Assembly: GCA_963775275.1 (NCBI GenBank)
Contig: CAVZII010000005.1
Location: 3,782,001 to 3,846,000 of the forward strand
Source of the DNA: JANWHQ01 sp963775275
Lineage (GTDB): Bacteria; Pseudomonadota; Alphaproteobacteria; Caulobacterales; Caulobacteraceae
Direction: 5' to 3'
Length of the DNA stretch: 64,000 bases
Part shown: one piece after another, positions 1-8,347 of the stretch
Numbering within the stretch: position 1 is the stretch's first letter
Layout: each line of letters opens with the position of its first letter
Program-made: the position numbers and the translations under genes
The notes under the pieces: model-generated
What the model was told of the DNA's origin: nothing
Database searches by the model: none
What the model saw: only the letters and a program-made list of their open reading frames with translations

Positions 1-1178
1 TACATCTGGGCGTCGCGCAGATAGCGCTGCATCCTCTGGCCGCGGTTGGCCGAGCGCACCGGAGAGGTGCGGAACAGCAGCTCGATGGCGTCGCAGCACA
101 TGTTCACCGCGTGGCGCGCCATGTCCCAGACCTTGATGGTGTCGGCGACGGTGATCGGGGTCCCGTCGCGGACGGCGCGTGCGCACTGGTCCATGCACAT
201 CCGGGCGATCTCGAGCGTCAGGGCCTCGGCGCAATCGGTCAGCGTCAGGGCCTGGCCGAAGGGACGCTGGGCGTCCGGATCGTGCGTGCGGGTGACGCCG
301 ACCTTGCGGTAGGCGAGGGTGTTCCTGGCCGTCTCCTCGTAGTCGTCCAGCGCCGCGCGCGCGGCGCCCACGTAGATGCCGCCGAAGGTGACGTGGAAGA
401 AGCCGCCGACGACGCCCAGGTACATCGGGTTGCCGTGAATCCTCGCGCCCTGGCCGTCGCCGGGCCCGAAGCCCTCGGACGTCACCAGGATGTCCTCGCG
501 GAAGAGGCGCCGGTCCGGCACGAAGACATCGTTCAGCTGCACGGAATTGGAGCCGGAGGCCTCCATCCCCAGCGTCGCGCCGCCGCCCCAGTCGGGCAGC
601 ACCTCGACCTCGTGCTTGGGCACGATGAAGTTCACCAGCCGGTTCTCCTCGGCGATGCGCCCGCCGCCGATGAAGTGGGTCGCGACCGGGATGCCGGAGG
701 AATAGGACCAGCGGCCGCTGACCCGGTAGCCGCCTTCGACGCGCGTCCAGTCGCCGGCCGGCGGGGCGCGGTGGGGCGAGCGGAAGTCGCCCTCGGGCCC
801 GAAGATCTCGGCCTGGACCTCCTCGGGGAAGTGGGCGCCCACGACCAACGGGTGGGAGGAGGTGAGGGTGAAGCACCAGGCCGCGCCCGGGTGGCCTCGG
901 CCGATCTCCATGACCACCTTCAGGAAGCTCGGGAAATCGAACTCGTAGCCGCCGAACATCCGGGGCTGGAGGATCCTGTAGAAGCCCGCCTTCCTGAACG
1001 CCTCGTGGGCCTCGTCGGTGTAGTGGCCGATCTCGTCGGCCTCGTCCTGCTGGGCGCGCAGCATCGGGATCATCGCCCGCGCGCGCGCGATCATGACCTC
1101 GGGCGTCAGTCCCGGCTCAGGTTGAGGCAGATGGACCTTTCGCTCTGCGGGCGCGGTCGCGATCTCGGCGTCGGCCAA
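1..1178 (-). CDS. acyl-CoA dehydrogenase family flavoprotein (3' end outside window)
   Basis: About 392 codons are visible and the C-terminus lies beyond the window edge. The protein has an acyl-CoA-dehydrogenase fold: an N-terminal helical part with 'DEIGHYTDEAHEAFRKAGF', a beta domain with 'GAAWCFTLTSSHPLVV' and 'GRWSYSSGIPVATHF', and C-terminal helices ending near 'RYLRDAQMY'. The wording resembles the oxygenase-like branch (HsaA and other flavin-dependent hydroxylases that work with a reduced-flavin supplier) more than true beta-oxidation dehydrogenases; that placement is inference. The start is taken as TTG at 1178 because a strong GGAGGAG lies just upstream on the minus strand. No partner reductase is visible. 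It lies 73 bp downstream of the cyclo-ligase gene and may or may not share its transcript. Family is secure; substrate unknown. Confidence 0.8.
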   Translation of the reverse strand, partial: MADAEIATAPAERKVHLPQPEPGLTPEVMIARARAMIPMLRAQQDEADEIGHYTDEAHEAFRKAGFYRILQPRMFGGYEFDFPSFLKVVMEIGRGHPGAAWCFTLTSSHPLVVGAHFPEEVQAEIFGPEGDFRSPHRAPPAGDWTRVEGGYRVSGRWSYSSGIPVATHFIGGGRIAEENRLVNFIVPKHEVEVLPDWGGGATLGMEASGSNSVQLNDVFVPDRRLFREDILVTSEGFGPGDGQGARIHGNPMYLGVVGGFFHVTFGGIYVGAARAALDDYEETARNTLAYRKVGVTRTHDPDAQRPFGQALTLTDCAEALTLEIARMCMDQCARAVRDGTPITVADTIKVWDMARHAVNMCCDAIELLFRTSPVRSANRGQRMQRYLRDAQM

Positions 1179-1251
1179 GGGCGTCTCCTCCGTTGTTCAG
1201 GCAACTTTAGGCCATGGCCCAGGCCCGCCCAAGCGTCGATCGTAACGCCGG

Positions 1252-1839
1252 TTAGAGATGGGCCGCGCGCGTGTGGAACACCCCTGCCTCGGTGACCACG
1301 TAGTCCATCGGCACGTCGTGCGACTGGGGATGGATCGTGGCCATCCGCGACAGCTCGAAGCCGACCCCGATGGTCAGGGGCGTGTGCGGGAAGGCCGCGA
1401 GGGTGCGGTCGTAATAGCCCGCGCCGTAGCCGAGCCGGTAGCCGGCCTCGTCGAACCCGACCAGCGGGATCAGGAGGGCGGCGGGATGGACCGGCTCGCC
1501 CTCGGCCGGATGCAGGATGTTCCAGACCCCGGCCTCCATCTTCGTCTCGGGAGTCCAGCGCCGGAACTCCAGCGGATGGTTCTTCTCCAGCACGACGGGC
1601 AGCGCGGCCCAGCCGCCCGCCGCGATCACCTGGCGCATCAGGGGGATGCAGTCGTACTCGCGCCGGTAGGGCCAATAGCAGCCGAGCGACGCCAGGCTCG
1701 AGGCGGGGAACCGCTCGGCCAGTTGACGGGCGATCGCGGCGCTCTTCGCCTGGTGTTCCTCCAGCGGCAAGGCCATGCGCGCCTCGATCAGCCGCGCACG
1801 TTCGGCCTTGCGCCAGAGCCTCAGGTCGTTGGCGTGCAC
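1252..1839 (-). CDS. 5-formyltetrahydrofolate cyclo-ligase
   Basis: 195 aa, the usual length. It converts 5-formyl-THF to 5,10-methenyl-THF with ATP, returning a stored folate to the one-carbon pool in the cytoplasm. The family signature 'RLGYGAGYYDR' (nucleotide/folate loop) is present in the C-terminal half, and the N-terminus has the typical basic helix 'LRLWRKAERARLIEARM'. The start is GTG at 1839, only a few bases after the stop of the formate-THF ligase gene, so the two are probably cotranscribed. The pairing of a cyclo-ligase with fhs, and glyA 7 kb away, makes this a folate/one-carbon neighbourhood. Confidence 0.93.
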   Translation of the reverse strand: MHANDLRLWRKAERARLIEARMALPLEEHQAKSAAIARQLAERFPASSLASLGCYWPYRREYDCIPLMRQVIAAGGWAALPVVLEKNHPLEFRRWTPETKMEAGVWNILHPAEGEPVHPAALLIPLVGFDEAGYRLGYGAGYYDRTLAAFPHTPLTIGVGFELSRMATIHPQSHDVPMDYVVTEAGVFHTRAAHL

Positions 1840-1843
1840 GTGG

Positions 1844-3553
1844 CTACGACAGGCCGATGATGCGGCCGTCCGGCTCGACGTGGATGGCTTCGGCGGAGGG
1901 GACCCGCGGCAGCCCCGGCATGGTCATGATCTCCCCGCAGATGGCGACCACGAACTCGGCGCCGGCCGACAGACGGACCTCGCGGACTGGCAGGATGTGT
2001 CCCGTAGGCGCGCCCACCAGCGTGGGATCGACGGAGTTGGACGACTGGGTCTTGGCGATGCACACGGGCAGGTTCCCGAAGCCCATCTTCTCGAGTTCGG
2101 CCAGCCGGTCCGCGGCGGGCTTGGACGGGACGACCTCGCCGGCGTGGTAGATCTGGAAGGCGATGGTCTCGATCTTCTTCAGCAGCGGCATGTCATCCGG
2201 ATAGAGGGTGTGGAAGTTGGCCTCGCCCTTGTCGATCTCGGCGACCACGTGCCTGGCCAGCTCCTCCGCGCCCGCGCTGCCGTCCGCCCAGTGCCGGCAG
2301 ATGATCGCCTTGACGCCGAGGGCGGCGCAGGCCTCGACCACGGCCGCCACCTCCTCGGGGGTGTCGGCGGTGAAGTGGTTGATCGCCACCACCGGCGGCA
2401 CGCCGAACTTGCGGATGTTCTCGATGTGGCGCTGCAGGTTGGCCATGCCCTTCTTCACCGCCTCTACGTTCGGCTTGCCGTAGTCGGCGCGGGCGACGCC
2501 CCCGTGGTGCTTCAGCGCGCGCACGGTGGCGACGATCACCGCCATGTCAGGCGACAGGTCCGCCTTGCGGCACTTGATGTCGAAGAACTTCTCCGCGCCC
2601 AGGTCCGCGCCGAAGCCGGCCTCGGTGACCACGTAGTCCGCGAGCTTCAGCCCGAGCCTGGTGGCCAGGACGGAGTTGCAGCCGTGGGCGATGTTGGCGA
2701 ACGGACCGCCGTGCACGAACACGGGATTGTTCTCGAGCGTCTGCACGAGGTTGGGCTTGAGGGCGTCCTTCAGGACCGCGGTCATGGCGCCGGGCGCCTT
2801 GAGCTCGCTCGCGCGCACCGGCTGGCGATCGCCGCGGGTGGAGGCGACGATGATGTTGGAGAGGCGACGCTCCAGGTCCTCCATGGAGGTCGCCAGGCAC
2901 AGGATGGCCATGACCTCGGAGGCGACGGTGATGTCGAAGCCGTCCTCGCGCGGAAAGCCGTTGTTCGTGCCGCCCGATGACAGGGAATCGACAATCGCGC
3001 GCAACGCCCGGTCGTTCATGTCCATGCAGCGCCGCCAGGTGATGCGGCGGGTGTCGATGTTGAGGGCGTTGCCCCAGTAGACGTGGTTGTCGAGCATGGC
3101 GGCCAACAGGTTGTTGGCGATGCCGATGGCGTGGAAGTCGCCGGTGAAGTGCAGGTTCAGCTCGTCCATCGGCACGACCTGGGCGTAGCCGCCGCCGGCC
3201 GCGCCGCCCTTGACGCCGAAGCAGGGACCCAGGCTGGGCTCGCGAAGACAGATCGCAGTCTTCTTGCCGATGCGGTTCAGCGCGTCGCCGAGTCCGACCG
3301 TGGTGGTGGTCTTTCCTTCGCCGGCGGGGGTGGGATTGATCGCGGTGACGAGGATCAGCTTGCCGTCGTTTCCGCCCGCGAGCTTGTCGCTGACGAAATC
3401 CATGTCGACCTTGGCCTTGTAGCGGCCGTAGGGCTCCACGTGGGCCGCCGGGATGGCGAGCCGATCGGCGATGTCCTGGATCGGCTTGAGGGTGGCGGCC
3501 TGGGCGATCTCCCAGTCGGTCTTCGGCTTGGCCGTGGCGGCGGTGTCGGTCAT
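1844..3553 (-). CDS. fhs: formate--tetrahydrofolate ligase
   Basis: 569 aa. It forms 10-formyl-THF from formate, THF and ATP in the cytoplasm. The phosphate-binding loop 'TPAGEGKTTTTVGLGDAL' is at residues 75-92. Other family landmarks are 'REPSLGPCFGVKGGAAGGGYAQV' split over the glycine-rich loop, and 'FTGDFHAIGIANNLLAAM'. The reading frame is open 18 codons further upstream, but the ATG at 3553 is preferred: it has GAAGGAAAG upstream and begins with the usual 'MTDTAATAKP'-type N-terminus. It heads a minus-strand unit with the cyclo-ligase. It faces the plus-strand gene at 3681 across a 127 bp divergent region that must hold both promoters. Confidence 0.96.
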   Translation of the reverse strand: MTDTAATAKPKTDWEIAQAATLKPIQDIADRLAIPAAHVEPYGRYKAKVDMDFVSDKLAGGNDGKLILVTAINPTPAGEGKTTTTVGLGDALNRIGKKTAICLREPSLGPCFGVKGGAAGGGYAQVVPMDELNLHFTGDFHAIGIANNLLAAMLDNHVYWGNALNIDTRRITWRRCMDMNDRALRAIVDSLSSGGTNNGFPREDGFDITVASEVMAILCLATSMEDLERRLSNIIVASTRGDRQPVRASELKAPGAMTAVLKDALKPNLVQTLENNPVFVHGGPFANIAHGCNSVLATRLGLKLADYVVTEAGFGADLGAEKFFDIKCRKADLSPDMAVIVATVRALKHHGGVARADYGKPNVEAVKKGMANLQRHIENIRKFGVPPVVAINHFTADTPEEVAAVVEACAALGVKAIICRHWADGSAGAEELARHVVAEIDKGEANFHTLYPDDMPLLKKIETIAFQIYHAGEVVPSKPAADRLAELEKMGFGNLPVCIAKTQSSNSVDPTLVGAPTGHILPVREVRLSAGAEFVVAICGEIMTMPGLPRVPSAEAIHVEPDGRIIGLS

Positions 3554-3680
3554 CGGCGCGTGCTTTCCTTCATCACGGGCGTTCGGTTCGCGGGCTGCTA
3601 TGCGCAAGGCGGTCGTCCCTGGTCAACAGGGCGCCGCCGCTGATAAGCTCCTTCCGGGCCGTTAGGAGAGGAAAAAGAGC

Positions 3681-4439
3681 ATGCGCAGTCTGATCTTCCT
3701 GGCCGCAGCGGGAGCGGTCCTGGCGCTTGCGGCGCCGGCGGCGCAGACACTGGCAGCGGGGGCGCCAGCCTATATCGCGGCCGCGGTGTCGAACGCGTCG
3801 CGTCCGGCGGCGGACACCGCCCGCGATCCCGAGCGCAAGCCCGCCCAGGTCCTGGCCTTCGCCGGCGTGAAGCCGGGCGACAAGGTGGGCGAGTTCATCC
3901 CCGGCGGCGGCTACTACACCCGCCTGCTCAGTGGAATCGTCGGAGCTAAGGGCCACGTCTACGCCCTGTGGCCCGAAGGCCTGGCGAAGGCGCGGCCCCA
4001 GATGGTGGACGCCTCCAGGGCGATCGGCCCCAACGTCAGCGTGGCGACCTACGGCGAAGGCGCCCTGCCGATCCCCGAGAAGCTCGACGTGATCTGGACG
4101 ACCGAGAACTACCACGACTTCCACAACGCCCCGCCCGGCGCGCCCAAGCCCGACATGGCCGCCTTCAACAAGGCGGTGTTCGATGCGCTCAAGCCCGGCG
4201 GGACCTATCTGATCGAGGACCATGCGGCGGCGGCAAACGCCGGACCGGACGCGACCTCCAAGCTCCACCGTATCAATCCGGCGCAGGTGAAGTCCGAGGT
4301 CGAGGCGGCCGGATTCAAGCTCGCGGCGTCGTCGGGCATCCTGAAGAACCCGGCCGACCCGCACACGGCGCCGGTGTTCGACGCTTCGATCCGGGGTCAC
4401 ACTGACAAGCTGCTGTTCAGGTTCGTCAAGCCGAAGTGA
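3681..4439 (+). CDS. exported COG4798-type predicted methyltransferase, copy 1
   Basis: 252 aa. Residues 1-26 form a clear signal peptide (basic start, Leu/Ala core, AxA-type end). The rest is a class I SAM-methyltransferase-like fold with a motif I 'VGEFIPGGGYYTRLL' (residues 69-83), a 'DVIWTTENYHD' segment and a 'LKPGGTYLIEDH' motif typical of the post-II region. A methyltransferase-like protein with an export signal is odd, since SAM is cytoplasmic; function is not established. GAGAGG lies upstream of the ATG. The next gene, 43 bp downstream, is a paralog with the same architecture, so the pair arose by tandem duplication and is probably cotranscribed. Confidence 0.85.
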   Translation: MRSLIFLAAAGAVLALAAPAAQTLAAGAPAYIAAAVSNASRPAADTARDPERKPAQVLAFAGVKPGDKVGEFIPGGGYYTRLLSGIVGAKGHVYALWPEGLAKARPQMVDASRAIGPNVSVATYGEGALPIPEKLDVIWTTENYHDFHNAPPGAPKPDMAAFNKAVFDALKPGGTYLIEDHAAAANAGPDATSKLHRINPAQVKSEVEAAGFKLAASSGILKNPADPHTAPVFDASIRGHTDKLLFRFVKPK

Positions 4440-4482
4440 GGCGCGCGCGGCGAGGGCCGGCGCGCGGCAGGGGAGGACCGGT

Positions 4483-5238
4483 ATGCGCAAGTTGATCTGT
4501 CTGGCCGCCGTCGGCCTGGCGCTGGCCCTCGGCGCGACCAGCGCCGTGGCCAGGCCATCGGCCGACATCGTCGCGGCGGTGCTCAATTCCGGCCGGCCAG
4601 CCGCCGACAAGGCGCGCGACGCGGCTCGCCACCCGGCCGAGCTGATGGCTTTCGCCGGGATCAAGCCGGGCTGGAAGGTCGGCGACTACATGCCGGGAAG
4701 CGGCTACTTCACCCGGATCTTCGCCAAGGTCGTGGGACCCAAGGGCCATGTCTACGCAGTCTGGCCCGAATTCATGCATGGGTTCGAGAAGCAGGACGTG
4801 GCGGCGATCGACGCTCTCGTGGCCGATCCCGCCTACGCCAACACGACGGAGGTCGTCACGCCGAGCGGCGCCTTCACCGTCGCCGAGCCGCTGGACCTGA
4901 TCTGGACGTCGCAGAACTACCACGACCTGCAGTTCGGCCTGAGCCACGACCAGATCATCGCCCTCGACAAGTCGATCCTGGCCGCGCTGAAGCCGGGCGG
5001 GACGTTCCTGGTCATCGACCACGTCGCGGCGCCCGGAACGGGCTGGACCGTCGCGCGCACCCTGCACCGGATCGACCCGGAGGCGATCAAGGCCGACATG
5101 GCCGAAGCGGGGTTCAAGCTGGCCGGCGAGAGCAAGGTCCTGCGCAATCCCAAGGACCCGCACACCGCGATCGTCTTCGACCCGTCGATCCGCGGCCACA
5201 CCGACCAGGTGGTGTTCAGGTTCGTCCGGCCGAAGTAG
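4483..5238 (+). CDS. exported COG4798-type predicted methyltransferase, copy 2
   Basis: 251 aa, colinear with the preceding gene along its full length: signal peptide (residues 1-23), motif I 'VGDYMPGSGYFTRIF' (66-80), 'LDLIWTSQNYHDLQ', 'LKPGGTFLVIDH', and a near-identical C-terminus ending 'FRFVRPK' against 'FRFVKPK'. The two are clearly paralogs but well diverged in the middle, so the duplication is not recent. An RBS-like AGGGGAGG lies just upstream. The methyltransferase assignment rests on fold motifs only; the substrate, and whether SAM is bound at all, are unknown. Confidence 0.85.
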   Translation: MRKLICLAAVGLALALGATSAVARPSADIVAAVLNSGRPAADKARDAARHPAELMAFAGIKPGWKVGDYMPGSGYFTRIFAKVVGPKGHVYAVWPEFMHGFEKQDVAAIDALVADPAYANTTEVVTPSGAFTVAEPLDLIWTSQNYHDLQFGLSHDQIIALDKSILAALKPGGTFLVIDHVAAPGTGWTVARTLHRIDPEAIKADMAEAGFKLAGESKVLRNPKDPHTAIVFDPSIRGHTDQVVFRFVRPK

Positions 5239-5266
5239 CGGCGCGGCCGTCTCGAGCCGTTCGCGC

Positions 5267-5280
5267 TTGATCCGCCTCAA
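5267..5280 (+). promoter_or_regulatory. possible FixK/FNR-type box upstream of hemA
   Basis: TTGAT-CCGC-CTCAA matches the FNR/FixK consensus TTGAT-N4-ATCAA at 9 of 10 positions. It sits about 175 bp upstream of the hemA start. In several alphaproteobacteria hemA is under FNR/FixK-type oxygen control, which makes the position sensible. A single 14-bp match in GC-rich DNA is modest evidence. Confidence 0.4.
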
Positions 5281-5454
5281 TTCGCGAAATGGCGCCCTAT
5301 CTTATGGGTCGTCAGGTGGACGAGTCGGCGCGGCTGTGCGAAAAGCCCGGCGCGTTTTTAGGTTGTCGCGCCGCGGGAAGGCGGGCCGATCGCCACATTG
5401 CATGAGCGCTCACGGGGCCGGGCGCGCCAACGCCGGTAAAGGGTTTTGGACGTC

Positions 5455-6678
5455 ATGGATTACAAGGCCGCCATTCGGACCGCTGTCGAGCAGGTGAGGT
5501 CCGAGGGCCGATACCGCGTCTTCGCCGATCTGAAGCGCCGCCGGGGCGAATTCCCCAGGGCGGTCTGGAAGGGACCGAACGACGAACGCGACGTCGTGGT
5601 CTGGTGCTCGAACGACTACCTCGGCCAGGGCCAGAACCCGGTTGTGCTCGAAGCCATGCACCGCGCGATCGACGAGGCGGGCTCGGGCTCGGGCGGCACC
5701 CGCAACATCTCCGGCACCACGCGCTACCACAACGAGCTGGAGGCCGAGCTGGCCGACTGGCACGGCAAGGAAGCGGGCCTTCTGTTCACCTCCGGCTACG
5801 TGTCCAACGAGGCGACCCTGTCCTCGCTGACGAAGATCCTGCCGGGGCTGATCATCTTCTCCGACGCCCTGAACCATGCCTCGATGATCGCCGGCATCCG
5901 GCACGGCGGGGGCCCCAAGCACGTCTTCCGCCACAACGACCTGGAGCACCTCGAGCAACTCCTGAAGGCCGCGCCCGCCGATGCGCCCAAGCTGGTGGCG
6001 TTCGAGAGCGTCTACTCCATGGACGGCGACATCGCCGACATCCGCGCCACCGTCGAGCTCGCCAAGCGCTACGGCGCCCTGACCTACATCGACGAGGTGC
6101 ACGCGGTCGGCATGTATGGCCCCAGGGGCGCGGGCGTCGCCGAGCGCGAGGGCATGATGGCCGAGATCGACATCATCGAAGGCACCCTCGGCAAGGCCGT
6201 GGGGATGATGGGCGGCTACATCACCGGCGACAGGGACCTGGTCGATGCGGTGCGGCTCTATGCCTCGGGCTTCATCTTCACCACCTCGCTGCCCCCCGCG
6301 ATCACGGCGGGCGCGTCCGCCTCGATCCGCTGGCTGAAGGCGCACAACGAGGTTCGCGTGCGCCACCAGGAGCGCGCGGCGACGCTCAAGCGCCAATTCC
6401 GCGAGGCGGGCCTTCCGGTGATGCCCTCGGTCAGCCACATCGTGCCGGTGCTGGTGGGCGATCCCGTCCACACCAAGTTGGTGTCGGACATGCTGCTCAG
6501 CGATTTCTCGATCTATGTGCAGCCGATCAACTATCCCACCGTCCCCAAGGGGACCGAGCGGCTGCGCTTCACGCCGACGCCGCTGCACGACGACGCCATG
6601 ATGGACGACCTGGTCCGGGCCATGGACGCCCTTTGGACCCGCTGCAACGTCAAGCGGCTGGGCGGCATCGCGGCCTAG
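5455..6678 (+). CDS. hemA: 5-aminolevulinate synthase
   Basis: 407 aa. PLP enzyme of the C4 (Shemin) haem pathway: glycine + succinyl-CoA to 5-aminolevulinate. The family landmarks are complete: 'WCSNDYLGQG' near the N-terminus, 'GSGSGGTRNISGT', 'SVYSMDGDIADI', 'DEVHAVGMYG', and the PLP-lysine motif 'GTLGKAVGMMGGY'. A TTG three codons upstream is in frame, but ATG at 5455 gives the usual 'MDYKAAIR' start, with AAAGGG about 11 bp before it. The upstream region is 216 bp and contains a candidate FixK/FNR box. Downstream lies a pair of hairpins (6681-6783) that may terminate or stabilise the transcript. Confidence 0.97.
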   Translation: MDYKAAIRTAVEQVRSEGRYRVFADLKRRRGEFPRAVWKGPNDERDVVVWCSNDYLGQGQNPVVLEAMHRAIDEAGSGSGGTRNISGTTRYHNELEAELADWHGKEAGLLFTSGYVSNEATLSSLTKILPGLIIFSDALNHASMIAGIRHGGGPKHVFRHNDLEHLEQLLKAAPADAPKLVAFESVYSMDGDIADIRATVELAKRYGALTYIDEVHAVGMYGPRGAGVAEREGMMAEIDIIEGTLGKAVGMMGGYITGDRDLVDAVRLYASGFIFTTSLPPAITAGASASIRWLKAHNEVRVRHQERAATLKRQFREAGLPVMPSVSHIVPVLVGDPVHTKLVSDMLLSDFSIYVQPINYPTVPKGTERLRFTPTPLHDDAMMDDLVRAMDALWTRCNVKRLGGIAA

Positions 6679-6680
6679 CG

Positions 6681-6726
6681 GTGCGAATCAGACGGAAACG
6701 TTCCGCTCCCGTCTGATGTTTCGCAC
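6681..6726. repeat. bulged hairpin downstream of hemA
   Basis: The arms GTGCGA+ATCAGACGG (6681-6695) and CCGTCTGAT+TCGCAC (6709-6717, 6721-6726) pair perfectly, except for a 3-nt GTT bulge in the 3' arm. The loop is 13 nt. There is no T-run, so it is not a standard Rho-independent terminator. A GANTC site (GAATC) lies in the 5' arm at 6685-6689. The design, a long stem with a one-sided bulge, recalls the composite repeat at 10337-10503, but the sequence is different. Confidence 0.7.
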
Positions 6727-6757
6727 CACAAGTCGTTGAATTCAGCGGATCGGACCA

Positions 6758-6783
6758 CAAACGGATGAGGAATCATCCGTTTG
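6758..6783. repeat. 11-bp perfect hairpin with GGAA tetraloop
   Basis: CAAACGGATGA (6758-6768) and TCATCCGTTTG (6773-6783) are perfectly complementary around GGAA. The loop and the first stem bases read GGAATC, so a GANTC methylation site (6770-6774) sits at the tip. It lies 31 bp after the first hairpin, and weak flanking complementarity (GGATC / GATCC) extends it. Its role is unknown: terminator-like for hemA, or the second half of a two-hairpin repeat. Confidence 0.7.
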
Positions 6784-6859
6784 CCAGGATCCACCAGGCG
6801 CAGCGGCGCCTCGCAAGATTCGGGTCGACCCGGCGCGGGCTTTGATGGAGCTTGCGCCA

Positions 6860-8276
6860 ATGTCCTCGACCACGACCCGTTCCAACATCGCCTCGCCCCT
6901 CGACCGTGCGCGCACGCACGCCGAGGCGTTCCTGGCGTCGCTGGACACGCGCCCGGCCGGCGCGCAGGCCAGCGCCGAGAGCCTGCGCGAAGGCTTTTTC
7001 CGTCCGCTGCCTGACGAAGGCTGCGATCCCGCTGAAGTGATCGACGAGCTGGCCGCGGCTGCCGATCCCGGCCTGCACGGAAGCGCGGGCGGCCGGTTCT
7101 TCGCATGGGTGGTCGGAGGCGCCCTGCCGTCGGCCGTGGCGGCGGACTGGCTGACCTCGGCCTGGGACCAGAACGCCGGCGCCTTCGCCGTCAGCCCTTC
7201 GGCGGCCATCGTCGAGGAGGCCTGCGGGGTCTGGCTGAAGGACGTGCTCGGCCTGCCGGCGGCCGCCAGCTTCGCCATGGTCACGGGCTGCCAGATGGCG
7301 CACGTGACCAGCCTGATGGCCGCGCGGCACAAACTCCTGCAGGACCGCGGCTGGGACGTGGAGCAGGACGGGCTCTTCGGCGCGCCGAGGATCCGGATCG
7401 TCACCTCGGACCAGCACCACGCCTCGCTCGACCGGGCGGTCAGGATCGTGGGCCTGGGCGCCGGCTCGATCGTCAACCTGCCGAGCAACGCGGCCGGCCA
7501 GCTCGAGCCGGAGACGCTCGCTGCAGCGCTACGGGACGATGCCGGACCGGCGATCGTCGTGCTTCAGGCCGGCGAGGTGAACACCGGCGCCTTCGACGAC
7601 CTCGAACGGCTGATCCCGGTCGCCAAGAGCGCTGGCGCCTGGGCGCACGTGGACGGCGCGTTCGGCCTTTGGGCGGCGGCGAGCCCGGCCCGGCGCCACC
7701 TGGTCAAGGGCGTCGAGGGCGCCGAACTCCTGGGCGACGGACGGCCACAAGTGGCTGAACGTCCCCTACGACTGTGGCCTGGCCTTCACCGTCCACCCCG
7801 AGGCCCACATGGCCTCCATGCTCCAGCACGCCAGCTACATGGTGATCTCCCCGGCGCGGGATCAGATCATGTGGAACCCGGAATTCTCGAGGCGCGCGCG
7901 CGGGTTCACGGTCTATGCGGCCTTGCGGGAGCTGGGGCGCAAGGGCCTGGCCGAGCTGATCGACCGCACCAGCGGCCATTGCCGCGCGCTCACTTTCGGG
8001 ATCGGCGCGCTGGAAGGCGCCGAGCGGTTGACCGATCCGGTCATCAATCAGGGGCTCGTCCGGTTCGTGGACATGCGTCCGGACGCGACCGACGAAGACC
8101 ACGACCGGCGCACCGAGGAGGTGATCGCCGCGATCTGCCGCACCGGCGAAGCCTTCTTCGGCCCCACGACCTGGCGCGGCCGGCGGGCCATGCGGATCAG
8201 CGTGTGCAACTGGCGAACGACGGAGGCGGACGTCGAGCGCACGATCGCCGCGGTCCGAAAGGTTCTGGCGGCCTGA
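6860..8276 (+). CDS. group II PLP-dependent amino acid decarboxylase, frameshifted in this sequence
   Basis: After correcting one extra base at 7725-7727 this is a continuous 471-aa pyridoxal-phosphate decarboxylase (aromatic-L-amino-acid/glutamate decarboxylase superfamily; substrate not assignable). The first part (6860-7727) has 'GSAGGRFFAWVVGG', 'TGCQMAHVTSLMAAR' and 'AHVDGAFGLWAA'. The second part (frame of 7728-8276) resumes with SWATDGHKWLNVPYDCG, which holds the PLP lysine (7749-7751), and ends 'RTIAAVRKVLAA'. The break reads GCCGAACTCC; with GACTC the frame is restored, so I treat it as an intact gene with a sequencing error at a GANTC site, although a pipeline would call it a pseudogene. 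ATG at 6860 has GGAG upstream (6847-6850). Confidence 0.8.
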
Positions 8277-8282
8277 CCCTCA

Positions 8283-8345
8283 AGTATCCCGACTGTGACG
8301 TTCGTCGCCGCCGCCCCAAGTGGGGGACGAACGTCAAATTCATCG
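8283..8345. repeat. single decayed hairpin unit of the paired palindromic repeat family
   Basis: The core TGACGTTCGTC (8296-8306) and GACGAACGTCA (8326-8336) are inverted repeats. The left flank AGTATCCCGACTG resembles AGTGTCCCGATTC of the unit at 32464, but the right outer arm has lost complementarity and the CTAG ends are gone. It lies in the 71 bp between the convergent ends of the decarboxylase and mucR, where it could also serve as a bidirectional stem-loop. Confidence 0.65.
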
Positions 8346-8347
8346 CA

